Source: a virus
IMG/VR virus record: IMGVR_UViG_3300017727_000116
Coordinates: 1 to 27,593 of that record
DNA length: 27,593 nt
Direction: 5' to 3' (one strand)
Part shown: positions 7,210 through 15,187 of the stretch, piece after piece
Layout: each line of letters begins with the position of its first letter
Numbering within the stretch: the stretch's first letter is position 1
Notes under the pieces: model-generated
What the model saw: only the letters and a program-made list of their open reading frames with translations
Database searches by the model: none
What the model was told of the DNA's origin: nothing
Position numbers and translations under genes: made by a program

Positions 7210-8553
7210 TTAATTATCCCCCGAACTATATATTCCATCAGTATCACGAACGATGGTCATATGAGTTAATGATCCAGTTTGTCCAGTTCCATTAAACTTA
7301 TGTGATAAATGCATAATTAAATATCTTCCACTAAGTTTTTCATCACTCGCACCTTGTTCTGGTTTCGCGGTTTTTTTCATCCAAGCACAATCAATAACTT
7401 GTCCAACACGTAACTCAAGATTACAAGGAACAACGATATCAATAATTTTATTTAAAAGAGAATTATATCTTGTTAATGCTTGAACTCTCCATATTTCTGG
7501 ATTATTGTTTATTTCTGAAGAAATACCAACATTACCGCTATCAAATCCCTGCAAATCAAAATATGTTGGGGCATTCACCATTTCTTCTACAATCTCAGTT
7601 TGAAGAGAGTTTCCACCAAGATTAAATCCACCATCTTCTACTACTTTTAATGTTTCTTTCCAGGTAAAAGTTATTGGATCAAATGTTGTATGATTCATTG
7701 CCTCACCATAATTAAATGATTTGAATAAATCTCTCATACTAGATTTGACTTGGTATTCTAATATTCTAAAATTAGATCCTTCACAAAATGTTGCTGTCCC
7801 ACCACTAACATAAGCAAATGCTGATGGTTGGTTAATTAAATTATCAATACCCTTAAAATTGAAACCATCTTGAGTTTCAAAGAAAAAACATCCAGGTTTT
7901 GCATTAGCAGGAATTGCAGGAATTGCCTGCCGTGCTAAAGAAATAATTACATCAAAAGGTTTTCTACCTTGCCCACTTTCAGTGCATTTATTTACAGTGT
8001 CATCATATCTTTCCATACCTCCAGGATTTATACCAAGTCCACCATCTTCGGGTGAACCTGCTATAAGATCAATTATGTTATCCCGAATTTTATTCACATA
8101 TGTTTTATATGCTTTAGTTTTTTCATTATTAATTGCATATTGAGGTCTTAATTTAAATGTTAAAACTTCCACCTTATCAGAATCAAGTACAAGAGGTATA
8201 TCTAAAATCTTCCATGGATTATCTGCACTAAACTCTAAACCATCACCTTCAATACCAGATTCTTTTGATGGATGAGATATTTTAACTGTTAAAGTTTTTC
8301 CCTTCAATGTCTCCGTAGACGACCGCATTGTTCCTAATCTTTCTTGGAGATCTTCTTGAGCACCTGCCAAGACAGCATAACCGGTATCAATAAAAAGTAA
8401 ATTTGCAGTAGTGTATGGTGATAACAACGATTCAAAGTATTCAAATTGTAAAAATCCACCAAGAAGTTCTATTTTTTCATTCTCACCTGTGGTAATATTT
8501 AAATCATCTATACTTAATTGTGTTATTGTTGCGGGGTTTGACCAGTTTGACAT
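7210..8553 (-). CDS. gp27-like baseplate hub protein (447 aa)
   Basis: The position directly upstream of gp5 and the length (T4 gp27 is 391 aa) suit the hub ring that caps the tail tube. The N-terminus ('ELLGGFLQFEYFESLLSPYTTANLLFIDTG') and the middle ('FFFETQDGFNFKGIDNLI') resemble the tube-like domains of gp27/VgrG hub proteins. The C-terminal 'ELRVGQVIDCAW..LSGRYLIMHLSHKF' resembles the terminal beta-domain of phage late-control (gpD/VgrG) proteins. An AAGGAG ribosome site precedes the ATG. The family link comes from motif pattern and gene order; the exact T4 number is not proven. Confidence 0.7.
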   Translation of the reverse strand: MSNWSNPATITQLSIDDLNITTGENEKIELLGGFLQFEYFESLLSPYTTANLLFIDTGYAVLAGAQEDLQERLGTMRSSTETLKGKTLTVKISHPSKESGIEGDGLEFSADNPWKILDIPLVLDSDKVEVLTFKLRPQYAINNEKTKAYKTYVNKIRDNIIDLIAGSPEDGGLGINPGGMERYDDTVNKCTESGQGRKPFDVIISLARQAIPAIPANAKPGCFFFETQDGFNFKGIDNLINQPSAFAYVSGGTATFCEGSNFRILEYQVKSSMRDLFKSFNYGEAMNHTTFDPITFTWKETLKVVEDGGFNLGGNSLQTEIVEEMVNAPTYFDLQGFDSGNVGISSEINNNPEIWRVQALTRYNSLLNKIIDIVVPCNLELRVGQVIDCAWMKKTAKPEQGASDEKLSGRYLIMHLSHKFNGTGQTGSLTHMTIVRDTDGIYSSGDN

Positions 8554-8559
8554 TACTTA

Positions 8560-10461
8560 TTATCTCCTTATGTATCTAGTCGGACCAGGAATAATGATCG
8601 GTTGAGTGCTATTAATTATTATCACTTCAGTCGCACCTTCACCATCAAATGTTTGTGTTAGTTGCTCAGATCTTCTTAGTCCACCATCTTTACCACCAGA
8701 AAAATGCTGTTTCTGATATGGTGTAAGAGGTTCTAGTAATCCTTCTGGTACAGGTATAATCTGTTTTGGTTTTATCTTTCCTCCACCTTTTGGTGTTAAT
8801 GTGGAATTGACAACTACACCATTAACCCAAGCATTTTCAACATTATTTAAAATTTCTTGAGGATTTCCACCATCTAGAGCATTAATATGCGTAGTAACAT
8901 GAGGTCCACTAGCACTACCAGTCGTCCCTTGAGTGCCAAGTGTCTGCCCAGATCCTAATATTTGACCTTTATTAACAGAAATTGTATCCAAATGTCCAAT
9001 CAGTAATTCATATTTTTTGCCATCTATGAACGTTGTTCCAGTAACATAATTACCAAATCCAGATCCATCAGGATTAATTTGCTCACCAGTGCTTGTAATT
9101 TCTAAAGATTTAAATGGATTTTGAATTATTGCTCCAGTATTATAATCTCCATTAGAATCTTTTAAAGCAATATCAATACCAGTATCTTGGCGATCTGGAT
9201 CATTTCTTTGAGTTACATAACCACCTCCTTTTAGTGATGTACTCGTAGTAGGTGGTGATGGAATTGTTGGTCCCTGAGCACCTGGTGGAACTGAATATGG
9301 ACTAGTGCTACTTGGTCTTGTTGTTTGTGGTCCCTGAGAATTTGGTGGCAGTCTATCCAGGAAAGATGATGATATGTCATCATCTCCTTTTGTTAAATCT
9401 AGATATGTTTCATAATTTTCAGTGAGTTTTTTAAATTGATTATTATTTTCACCTTGTTGATCTAATACTCTAGATGATATTAATGCAGACTCTTTGAGAT
9501 TTAAGAATGATTCTGCATCTCTCATAGCAACTTTTTCTTGACCCGTAGCACCTTGTCTTACTAAACCACCTTGTGCCAGTTTTAAGAAATCATCTTTAAA
9601 AGATTCGCCTTTATTCTGTCCAACTGCCGTCAATACTCTTTCATCGAATGTTTTTGGAGTTATTTCTCTACCAAAAGTATCTTTTGTTACTACTTTTGTT
9701 CCCATACCTAAAAGTCCACCACTAGTTCTTTCATATGAACCTACACCAGGAACTTGAATTGGTTCAGCAGTTTTTTTATTATTGTTTATTGATGTTCGAT
9801 AATCATTAAGTGATCGGTTAAATTCCTTTTGAGTTATTTTTTGATCTTTAATAGCACTTTTTATGTCTACTTTAAGTTCATCATCAGTTCTGTTTATTGG
9901 TTCATCAGGTTGTTCATCAAGTTCTTCTTTCAATTCTTTTTCTACAGCACCTGCTTCTTTATCTAATGCATCTATATTACCAGTTAAAGCATTAAGTTTT
10001 GCTTTTAAATCTTCCTTGGTTTTTTCATATTCTTCTTGTTTTGCAGGGTTAAAGATCTTAACTATTTCTTTAAAAAGTGGTACAACAAATTCAAGGGAAG
10101 CAAAAACTGCTTTAATAGCATCAAATAACCATTTACTATCTTTTATAAAATCTTGAACTTTTTTTATTGCTTGTGGTAGATTATTTACAATAATACCTAA
10201 TAAAACAAGACTAAAAAATTCTTTTATTTTATCAAGAAAACCCATTGCGGGTGCCATTATTTTTTTAGCACCACTAGCAATCTTTGATGATCCAAGTTTA
10301 TTTTCTACAAATTTTTCTTTTTGCATTTTTTGTGCTTCTCTCTTTCTGCCAGATAAGAAGGATTTTTCTTGAGAACGAATTTTTCTCAGGTCTGCATTTC
10401 CTTTGATAAGGATGCTCTTAATATTATTAACGTTGAGTTTTAGTGTTTTTACTTCTTGCAT
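8560..10461 (-). CDS. Tail hub/tape-measure-associated protein with degenerate M23-like domain (633 aa)
   Basis: Residues ~45-130 (KEKFVENKLGSSKIASGAKK through LDKIKEFFSLVLLGIIVNNL) resemble a segment of the neighbouring 684-aa protein. A charged coiled-coil region follows (~130-230), then a linker rich in Pro, Ser and Thr. Residues ~415-525 look like an M23/LytM endopeptidase domain: 'DTGIDIAL', 'LIGHLDTISVNKGQ', 'LGTQGTTGSASGPHVTTHI'. The usual metal ligands are altered: the first His appears as Asp, and the HxH motif reads HVTTH. Lytic activity is thus doubtful and a structural role is possible. The gene lies between the tape-measure-like gene and the gp27-like gene. The ribosome site is weak. 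Confidence 0.72.
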   Translation of the reverse strand: MQEVKTLKLNVNNIKSILIKGNADLRKIRSQEKSFLSGRKREAQKMQKEKFVENKLGSSKIASGAKKIMAPAMGFLDKIKEFFSLVLLGIIVNNLPQAIKKVQDFIKDSKWLFDAIKAVFASLEFVVPLFKEIVKIFNPAKQEEYEKTKEDLKAKLNALTGNIDALDKEAGAVEKELKEELDEQPDEPINRTDDELKVDIKSAIKDQKITQKEFNRSLNDYRTSINNNKKTAEPIQVPGVGSYERTSGGLLGMGTKVVTKDTFGREITPKTFDERVLTAVGQNKGESFKDDFLKLAQGGLVRQGATGQEKVAMRDAESFLNLKESALISSRVLDQQGENNNQFKKLTENYETYLDLTKGDDDISSSFLDRLPPNSQGPQTTRPSSTSPYSVPPGAQGPTIPSPPTTSTSLKGGGYVTQRNDPDRQDTGIDIALKDSNGDYNTGAIIQNPFKSLEITSTGEQINPDGSGFGNYVTGTTFIDGKKYELLIGHLDTISVNKGQILGSGQTLGTQGTTGSASGPHVTTHINALDGGNPQEILNNVENAWVNGVVVNSTLTPKGGGKIKPKQIIPVPEGLLEPLTPYQKQHFSGGKDGGLRRSEQLTQTFDGEGATEVIIINSTQPIIIPGPTRYIRR

Positions 10462-10471
10462 ATTTCAGTAC

Positions 10472-12526
10472 CTATACGTCAATACCGTAATTTACATATG
10501 AATTCGCAATATATGGATTACTAGAATCTGTAGACCTAATTGTAATCGATGATTGGGATTTTTCACTTACTTGAGTTGGTGTTTCATCTGGTGTTTGTTG
10601 AGCAGAAACATCAATTGGTGGTTGTACAAGCGGGAGTATTGTTGTTGAACCCTCGGATGCATTACCACCAGTTCTACCGCCACCACCCGTTCGTCCACGA
10701 TAAACTTTAATTTCTATTGGAATTGGTTTAAATTTTGGTTCTATTAGTGATTGATTAGAATTAGATTGAGTTGAGTTTGGATGACTTGTTCCGCCACCCG
10801 TTGCCGGTGGAGTTACTCTTTCTAATTCTTTTCTCTTCTTTTCCCTTTCTCTTTCAACCAATTCCTCAACTTGTTTATTGAGTTTTTTAACCATCACAAA
10901 TTGTATTTTTGTAAGTTCTTCAGATAATTCATTATTTTTCTTCATTAAATTGACGCCTTCAATGAACTGTTTGAACAATCTTCCGGCGTTATTGTTTATT
11001 GCATACAAAAATGGTTTGAACATTTTTGTAGACATAGAATTCATAACAAATTCACCCTTTGCAAGTAAGGCATGAATCGTATCTTGCATTGATGGAGCAC
11101 CAGGAATGATGCCACCTCTACTTAATTTTTGTGGTTCTAATACACTATGTTTTTCTTTTAAAATGGATTCCGCTGCCATTCGTTCAGCAAGTGGTGTATC
11201 CTCATTTTTATATAATTTTACTAATTCATCTTTATCAGTATCATTGTATTTGTTTATACCTTCTTCTACACTTTTCTGTGATGGTAATTCAGAAGCACCT
11301 ACTGGAGATAATGTTGAATTTGTTAATATTGCTGCAGCTGCAGTTGCTATTGTTATTTTCGCTGCCGCACTACTTAAAAGAGTAGCTCCTACAGGACGCA
11401 TACCTGGTATCGGTACAAACATCGCTCCCACACCAGCTGCTACCACTAACCCTGCCAACACACTAGTCGGAATACTAAATTCTGGTTGTTGGATAGGTGA
11501 GTTGTTAGGATCAAACGTTCGTCTCCCTTCACCTCTTCCTGAATATGTTGGATCAGGTGCAACGATCGGGTTAACAGGTTGTCCTATAGGTGGTGCTACC
11601 AAACCTGGTGTTACTGGTGGTGCAACCAACCCTTTTCCTAATAATGCTGCTGCTAGTGCAGTTAATGTTAATGCTCCAATTCCTAATGCTGCCGTTACAC
11701 AACCCAATACTGGTCCACAACCACCTCCCAGTCCTCCACCTTTTCCTCCACCTGGTTTATTTCCACGGAAAAGATTAAATAATTTTCGTAATCTATTTGC
11801 AAATACGATTAATGATACGATCTTTTTTATTACTGCCAGTGTAAGAATAGTAAAGAATATTTCTTTCCAATAGTTTTTTAGGAATGCAAATACTGCAATT
11901 ACTTTGTCTCTATTTTCCTTATCTTGCAACCATTTCCAAACACTATTAACAAGTATTCCTGTACCCACTAAAGTCAAGAATTCTATTATCTTATCAAAGA
12001 TACCTTTAATAGGTGTTACTGCTTTAGTAACAAATCCTTTTATACCAGATCCAGAATCTTTACCTTTTTCTACAAATTTTTCTTTTTCACCTAATTTTTT
12101 TGTTCTTATCTTTTTCTTTTCTATAGCAAGTTTATCTTTTCTTTCTTCTATTCTTGCAGCAAAATCTAATGCAAGTTGTTTTTGAATTTCTACTAGAATT
12201 GAATTAGTTTCTGCAAGTTCAGAACCAATTAAATTTGTGCCATTTATCTCTGGTTTATCAATTCCTTTCGATTTTTTTGGTTTTAAAACTATTTTATCAA
12301 CAATTTTTAAAGTATTCGTTGATATAACTGGTTTTTCAACAGTCTTTAAAGATTCTGCTGTGATAATTGAAATTCCAAGTCCTTTAATAAAGGACATTTT
12401 GGATGTTTTTAAATCTGGTCCTTTAACAACAGAATCAATTTTTTGACTAGAGGAATTCAATGGGGAAGAATTTTTCCCCATTTTTGGAAGTGATGGTGCT
12501 TTATAAATTTGAGATTGTATTGCCAC
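10472..12526 (-). CDS. Tape-measure-like tail protein (684 aa)
   Basis: Several long hydrophobic segments are visible ('IIEFLTLVGTGILVNSVW', 'EIFFTILTLAVIKKIVSLIVF', 'VTAALGIGALTLTALAAALL', 'VLAGLVVAAGVGAMFV'). Near residues 470-500 is the motif 'SRGGIIPGAPSMQDTIHALLAKGEFVMN', which matches the 'GG.iPG....D.v.AlL..GEfV.n' signature of phage tape-measure proteins. Helical Lys/Glu-rich regions flank it. The start is a GTG immediately after the stop of the 57-aa gp51-like gene. Likely role: sets tail length or fills the tube lumen, as gp29 does in T4 (590 aa). The signature is a good sign; identity with gp29 is inference. Confidence 0.75.
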   Translation of the reverse strand: MAIQSQIYKAPSLPKMGKNSSPLNSSSQKIDSVVKGPDLKTSKMSFIKGLGISIITAESLKTVEKPVISTNTLKIVDKIVLKPKKSKGIDKPEINGTNLIGSELAETNSILVEIQKQLALDFAARIEERKDKLAIEKKKIRTKKLGEKEKFVEKGKDSGSGIKGFVTKAVTPIKGIFDKIIEFLTLVGTGILVNSVWKWLQDKENRDKVIAVFAFLKNYWKEIFFTILTLAVIKKIVSLIVFANRLRKLFNLFRGNKPGGGKGGGLGGGCGPVLGCVTAALGIGALTLTALAAALLGKGLVAPPVTPGLVAPPIGQPVNPIVAPDPTYSGRGEGRRTFDPNNSPIQQPEFSIPTSVLAGLVVAAGVGAMFVPIPGMRPVGATLLSSAAAKITIATAAAAILTNSTLSPVGASELPSQKSVEEGINKYNDTDKDELVKLYKNEDTPLAERMAAESILKEKHSVLEPQKLSRGGIIPGAPSMQDTIHALLAKGEFVMNSMSTKMFKPFLYAINNNAGRLFKQFIEGVNLMKKNNELSEELTKIQFVMVKKLNKQVEELVEREREKKRKELERVTPPATGGGTSHPNSTQSNSNQSLIEPKFKPIPIEIKVYRGRTGGGGRTGGNASEGSTTILPLVQPPIDVSAQQTPDETPTQVSEKSQSSITIRSTDSSNPYIANSYVNYGIDV

Positions 12527-12700
12527 TTACTTATTCTGCTGTGCTTTTAGGTTTTCTTCTTCAATATGCTGTTGAAGTAATGTCACATATACTTCCCGCT
12601 CCCACGGAATCATATTTTCAAGTTCTGTTAATGAGTATTTATGATATTGAAGTAAGGCAAAATTTGTCTTGTAATATACTTCAAGACTAGTATGCGACAT
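12527..12700 (-). CDS. Small baseplate hub assembly protein, gp51-like (57 aa)
   Basis: This short ORF encodes a 57-aa protein with 'YSLTELENMIPWEREVYVTLLQQHIEEEN'. The 'L..MIPWER..Y..LL...I.EE' pattern is that of the small proteins annotated as gp51 (hub assembly catalyst) in cyanophages. It starts 2 nt after the gp26 stop and ends directly before the GTG of the tape-measure-like gene, so the three are surely co-translated. An alternative view is a tail-assembly chaperone partner of gp26. The coding call is strong; the gp51 name is moderate. Confidence 0.75.
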   Translation of the reverse strand: MSHTSLEVYYKTNFALLQYHKYSLTELENMIPWEREVYVTLLQQHIEEENLKAQQNK

Positions 12701-12702
12701 GC

Positions 12703-13425
12703 TTAGTTGAAAAAAGATGCTAATCCCTCAAGTGTTATCTCATTAGTCTTCTTAGTATTTGGATTTTTAACTTTAACAACATGAGAAAGTTTAGGCATAG
12801 ATGTAAAGAAATTCTCAATTTCTTTAAACTGCTTTGTGCTCATTTGATCTACAAAATCATGCATTTCCTGTTTAGTACAGTCAGAAGAAGACCAACATTC
12901 ATCTTGATTGTAAACCATTTCAATACAAGAACTAATCATATCGAGAGATTGGTCCACACCATTTAGATTATTTTCAACTTCAAAATTATTTTCAATAAAC
13001 TGATCTATAGATGGATACTTCATCTTCATAGAGAGTGAATCATCAAGTTTAATAATATTATTATGGTCTTTATTTTTTAAAACTTTAATCAAATCAATGT
13101 CAATTTCTGTTTGAACTTGCGTTTCTTCATCATCTGGACATGTCACATTAACTTCAATTGTTTCACCAACGGATTTTCCACGGATATTTAAGAATAAGTA
13201 TTCAATATCAAATGTGGCGAGATCAGCAACTTTTACACCTTTAGAGAGAATACATTCAGATAAAATATCAATGATAGCGTTTGTAATTTGCTTCATATCT
13301 TCTGATTCTAGTGCCATTACTAGGATCTTTTCTTCCTTTACTAGAAAAGGTCGATATCTAATTTTTTTCCCAGTTGAAGGAATCTCCAATTCATATGTTG
13401 GAGTACTAATTTTTGGTAAAGGCAT
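12703..13425 (-). CDS. gp26: Baseplate hub subunit gp26 (T4 baseplate-protein family)
   Basis: The 240-aa protein starts MPLPKISTPTYELEIPSTGK and continues 'IRYRPFLVKEEKILVMALESEDMKQI', the typical beginning of the gp26 family of T4-like phages (T4 gp26 is 208 aa). The C-terminal half, with 'SCIEMVYNQDECWSSSDCTKQEMHDFVDQM', is the helical part common in marine homologues. In T4, gp26 is needed to assemble the central hub. I chose the ATG at 13425 over an in-frame TTG at 13434. A late-type box (13452-13459) lies 26 nt upstream. Confidence 0.88.
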   Translation of the reverse strand: MPLPKISTPTYELEIPSTGKKIRYRPFLVKEEKILVMALESEDMKQITNAIIDILSECILSKGVKVADLATFDIEYLFLNIRGKSVGETIEVNVTCPDDEETQVQTEIDIDLIKVLKNKDHNNIIKLDDSLSMKMKYPSIDQFIENNFEVENNLNGVDQSLDMISSCIEMVYNQDECWSSSDCTKQEMHDFVDQMSTKQFKEIENFFTSMPKLSHVVKVKNPNTKKTNEITLEGLASFFN

Positions 13426-13451
13426 AATCTGCAATACAATTCAGTTATTTT

Positions 13452-13459
13452 TATTTATT
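13452..13459 (-). promoter_or_regulatory. Late-type promoter box AATAAATA before gp26
   Basis: The minus strand reads AATAAATA, 26 nt before the gp26 ATG and just after the stop of the gp54-like gene. It matches the NATAAATA late-promoter pattern and could restart late transcription for the hub genes. Confidence 0.55.
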
Positions 13460-13463
13460 ATGG

Positions 13464-14315
13464 TTATCCAGATACACCAGTTGGTTTACCATCAGGACTA
13501 TAAATGAATGAACCAATACCATTATAATTAGGATTATTTTGTGCTTGAACTATAGCATCCTGTGCAAGACCAAGTTGTAAATCTGCTTGTTGTTGTCCTG
13601 TATATACTACAGGAGTAATATTCTGTCTCCAAACTCTATACCTATCATAATACATGGTAACAGTTATTTTACTTACTTCAGAATCTCCATATTGAAGTGG
13701 TATTGAAGATACTGATTTAGGGAACGCATCAATTAATTGATATGTAATTTGAGTTGACCCTGCTACATTATAATTTTTTTCAAATTTTGTTATATACACT
13801 CCACTGGCATTTTTATAAAATTTTGGATACTGAAATCTACGATAATAATTACTAGTAATTTGTTCATCATATAAACTTGGTTCTCTCAATTCAGCACTAT
13901 TACCACCAGAAACGAAATTCATCCATGCTTCAAAAAACATTAGGACTTTATAATCTCTATCAACATAAAATGAAAAATCTATATCAGTATTAATTCTAGT
14001 ATGAGCAAATTCTTGAACAATACCTTGAAAATTATCTTTTACTTCCCCAGTAGCATATGTTGATGATGGCAAAGTTGCATTTGCACAAGAAAATGATAAA
14101 AGTTTTTTAAAATCATTATCCCAATTAAAACCATAAATTGGTGATAATGATGGAATCTTAAGGTGCTCTACAAAAGGTTGTTTTCCAGATGTATCAGTTC
14201 CCCATCCATTTTCAATATAAACTTGATATAAATTACTCCGCGCAAATCCACCCTGCCCTAATGTTGATTGAACATTTTGAGAAGTGAGGGTTTGTATATT
14301 TGGTATATTAGGCAT
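13464..14315 (-). CDS. Tail-tube-fold baseplate protein, gp54/gp19-like (283 aa)
   Basis: The core resembles the gp19/gp54 tail-tube fold: 'LLSFSCANATLPSSTYATGEVKDNFQGI', 'DIDFSFYVDRDYKVLMFFEAWMNFV', then 'YQLIDAFPKSVSSIPLQYGDSEVSKITVTMYYDRYR'. The last part is the characteristic tube-protein signature (F P..i......Y........f.V.f.Y..w). The N-terminal 'GFARSNLYQVYIE' is also typical. T4 gp54 (320 aa) starts tube polymerisation on top of gp48, and gp48 is encoded just across the divergent promoter. The tube fold is fairly sure; choosing gp54 over a gp19 paralogue is inference. It lacks a clear ribosome site. Confidence 0.75.
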   Translation of the reverse strand: MPNIPNIQTLTSQNVQSTLGQGGFARSNLYQVYIENGWGTDTSGKQPFVEHLKIPSLSPIYGFNWDNDFKKLLSFSCANATLPSSTYATGEVKDNFQGIVQEFAHTRINTDIDFSFYVDRDYKVLMFFEAWMNFVSGGNSAELREPSLYDEQITSNYYRRFQYPKFYKNASGVYITKFEKNYNVAGSTQITYQLIDAFPKSVSSIPLQYGDSEVSKITVTMYYDRYRVWRQNITPVVYTGQQQADLQLGLAQDAIVQAQNNPNYNGIGSFIYSPDGKPTGVSG

Positions 14316-14316
14316 T

Positions 14317-14324
14317 TCTAAATA
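14317..14324 (+). promoter_or_regulatory. Late-type promoter box TCTAAATA for gp4 (plus)
   Basis: TCTAAATA lies 30 nt before the gp4 ATG (14355) and begins 1 nt outside the start codon of the divergent minus gene. It is one base off the NATAAATA late consensus. The same box at nearly the same spacing occurs at 14348-14355 (minus) and 15151-15158 (plus). Confidence 0.55.
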
Positions 14325-14347
14325 TTAATACAGCCTTTGTTATTAGT

Positions 14348-14355
14348 TATTTAGA
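14348..14355 (-). promoter_or_regulatory. Late-type promoter box TCTAAATA for gp54-like gene (minus)
   Basis: The minus strand reads TCTAAATA, 32 nt before the ATG at 14315. It overlaps the first base of the divergent gp4 start codon. It is the mirror image of the plus-strand box at 14317-14324. Confidence 0.55.
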
Positions 14356-14792
14356 TGTCATATAAGGGAAAATTCCAACCATCATATCCTCAAAAATATA
14401 AGGGAAATATTTCAACTATCATCTATCGTTCCCTTTGGGAAAGAAAGTTTATGGTATATTGCGATTTGAATGAAAATATTATTGAATGGGGATCCGAAGA
14501 AATTGCTCTTCCATATCGATCTCCACTAGATAATCGAGTGCATCGATACTTTCCAGATTTTTATATTAAAGTTAAAGAAAACACTGGAGTAATAAAGAAG
14601 TATCTAATTGAAATAAAACCAAAAAAACAAACTGTAGAACCAAAAATTCAAAAAAGAAAAACAAAGTCATACATCTATGAAGTTACAGAGTATGCAAAGA
14701 ATATGGCAAAATGGAGAGCAGCAGAAGAGTTTTGTAAAGATAGAATGTGGGAATTTAAAGTTTTAACCGAAGATGAACTAGGTATCCGCTAA
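14355..14792 (+). CDS. gp4: Head completion protein gp4
   Basis: The 145-aa protein (T4 gp4 is 150 aa) begins 'MSYKGKFQPSYPQKYKGN' and has 'IIYRSLWERKFMVYCDLNENIIEWGSEEI.IPY' and 'RYFPDFYIKV..KKYLIEIKPKKQT'. The last part has the D...E.K pattern of an endonuclease-like fold (TnsA-type). In T4, gp4 (with gp50) finishes the filled head so that the tail can join. The start is directly at the late box region and lacks a visible ribosome site. Its stop overlaps the next ATG (TAATG). Confidence 0.9.
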   Translation: MSYKGKFQPSYPQKYKGNISTIIYRSLWERKFMVYCDLNENIIEWGSEEIALPYRSPLDNRVHRYFPDFYIKVKENTGVIKKYLIEIKPKKQTVEPKIQKRKTKSYIYEVTEYAKNMAKWRAAEEFCKDRMWEFKVLTEDELGIR

Positions 14793-15163
14793 TGGTAAAT
14801 CCAACAGACGATAAATCAAATCGTATTCGTTCTGTAATAGATAATGTTATTGGGATGGAAGATCCTGATGATTTAATGATTGAATTAATGTCCGTATTAG
14901 AAGAAGGGGGCAAGATACCAGAGTCTGGAAAATACTATGTTTTTGTGTATAAACCCAAAACTCCTAATATCAGATATGATCAGAATCCTTTAGTAGCAGT
15001 TACTGATATATTCTCGTGGGGATTTAGAGGCATTAACTATCATTGGGGTAAAGTGCGCCAATATACTTGGAATGAAATTATTGGACAGATTTATGAAATA
15101 TCATCAAACGAACTTGCAGATGCACGAGAGATACCTTTTGGAAAATTCCGTCTAAATAGTTAA
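14792..15163 (+). CDS. Conserved virion-cluster protein of unknown function (123 aa)
   Basis: The protein is located between gp4 and gp48. Residues ~45-100 form a distinctive strand-rich block: 'YYVFVYKPKTPNIRYDQNPLVAVTDIFSWGFRGINYHWGKVRQYTW'. The pattern 'YxPK....YDxxPLV......GF.GiNxHW...RqYTW' recurs in T4-like cyanophages as I recall, but I cannot attach a function. No signal or membrane segment is visible. It overlaps gp4 by one base, so they are probably co-translated. A head-completion or tail-related role would be a guess from position. Confidence 0.85.
   Translation: MVNPTDDKSNRIRSVIDNVIGMEDPDDLMIELMSVLEEGGKIPESGKYYVFVYKPKTPNIRYDQNPLVAVTDIFSWGFRGINYHWGKVRQYTWNEIIGQIYEISSNELADAREIPFGKFRLNS
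15151..15158 (+). promoter_or_regulatory. Late-type promoter box TCTAAATA before gp48
   Basis: TCTAAATA lies 29 nt before the gp48 ATG (15188), within the last codons of the upstream gene. The spacing matches the box before gp4 (30 nt). Confidence 0.5.
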
Positions 15164-15187
15164 TAATAGACTAATCGGTTATATTAG

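Noticed and set aside
11106-11873. Long plus-strand open frame (255 aa) opposite the tape-measure-like gene
   Set aside because: It is a mirror of a Gly/Ala/Pro-rich stretch; the minus frame has the tape-measure signature, co-directional neighbours and tight gene spacing. No ribosome site or family match on the plus strand.
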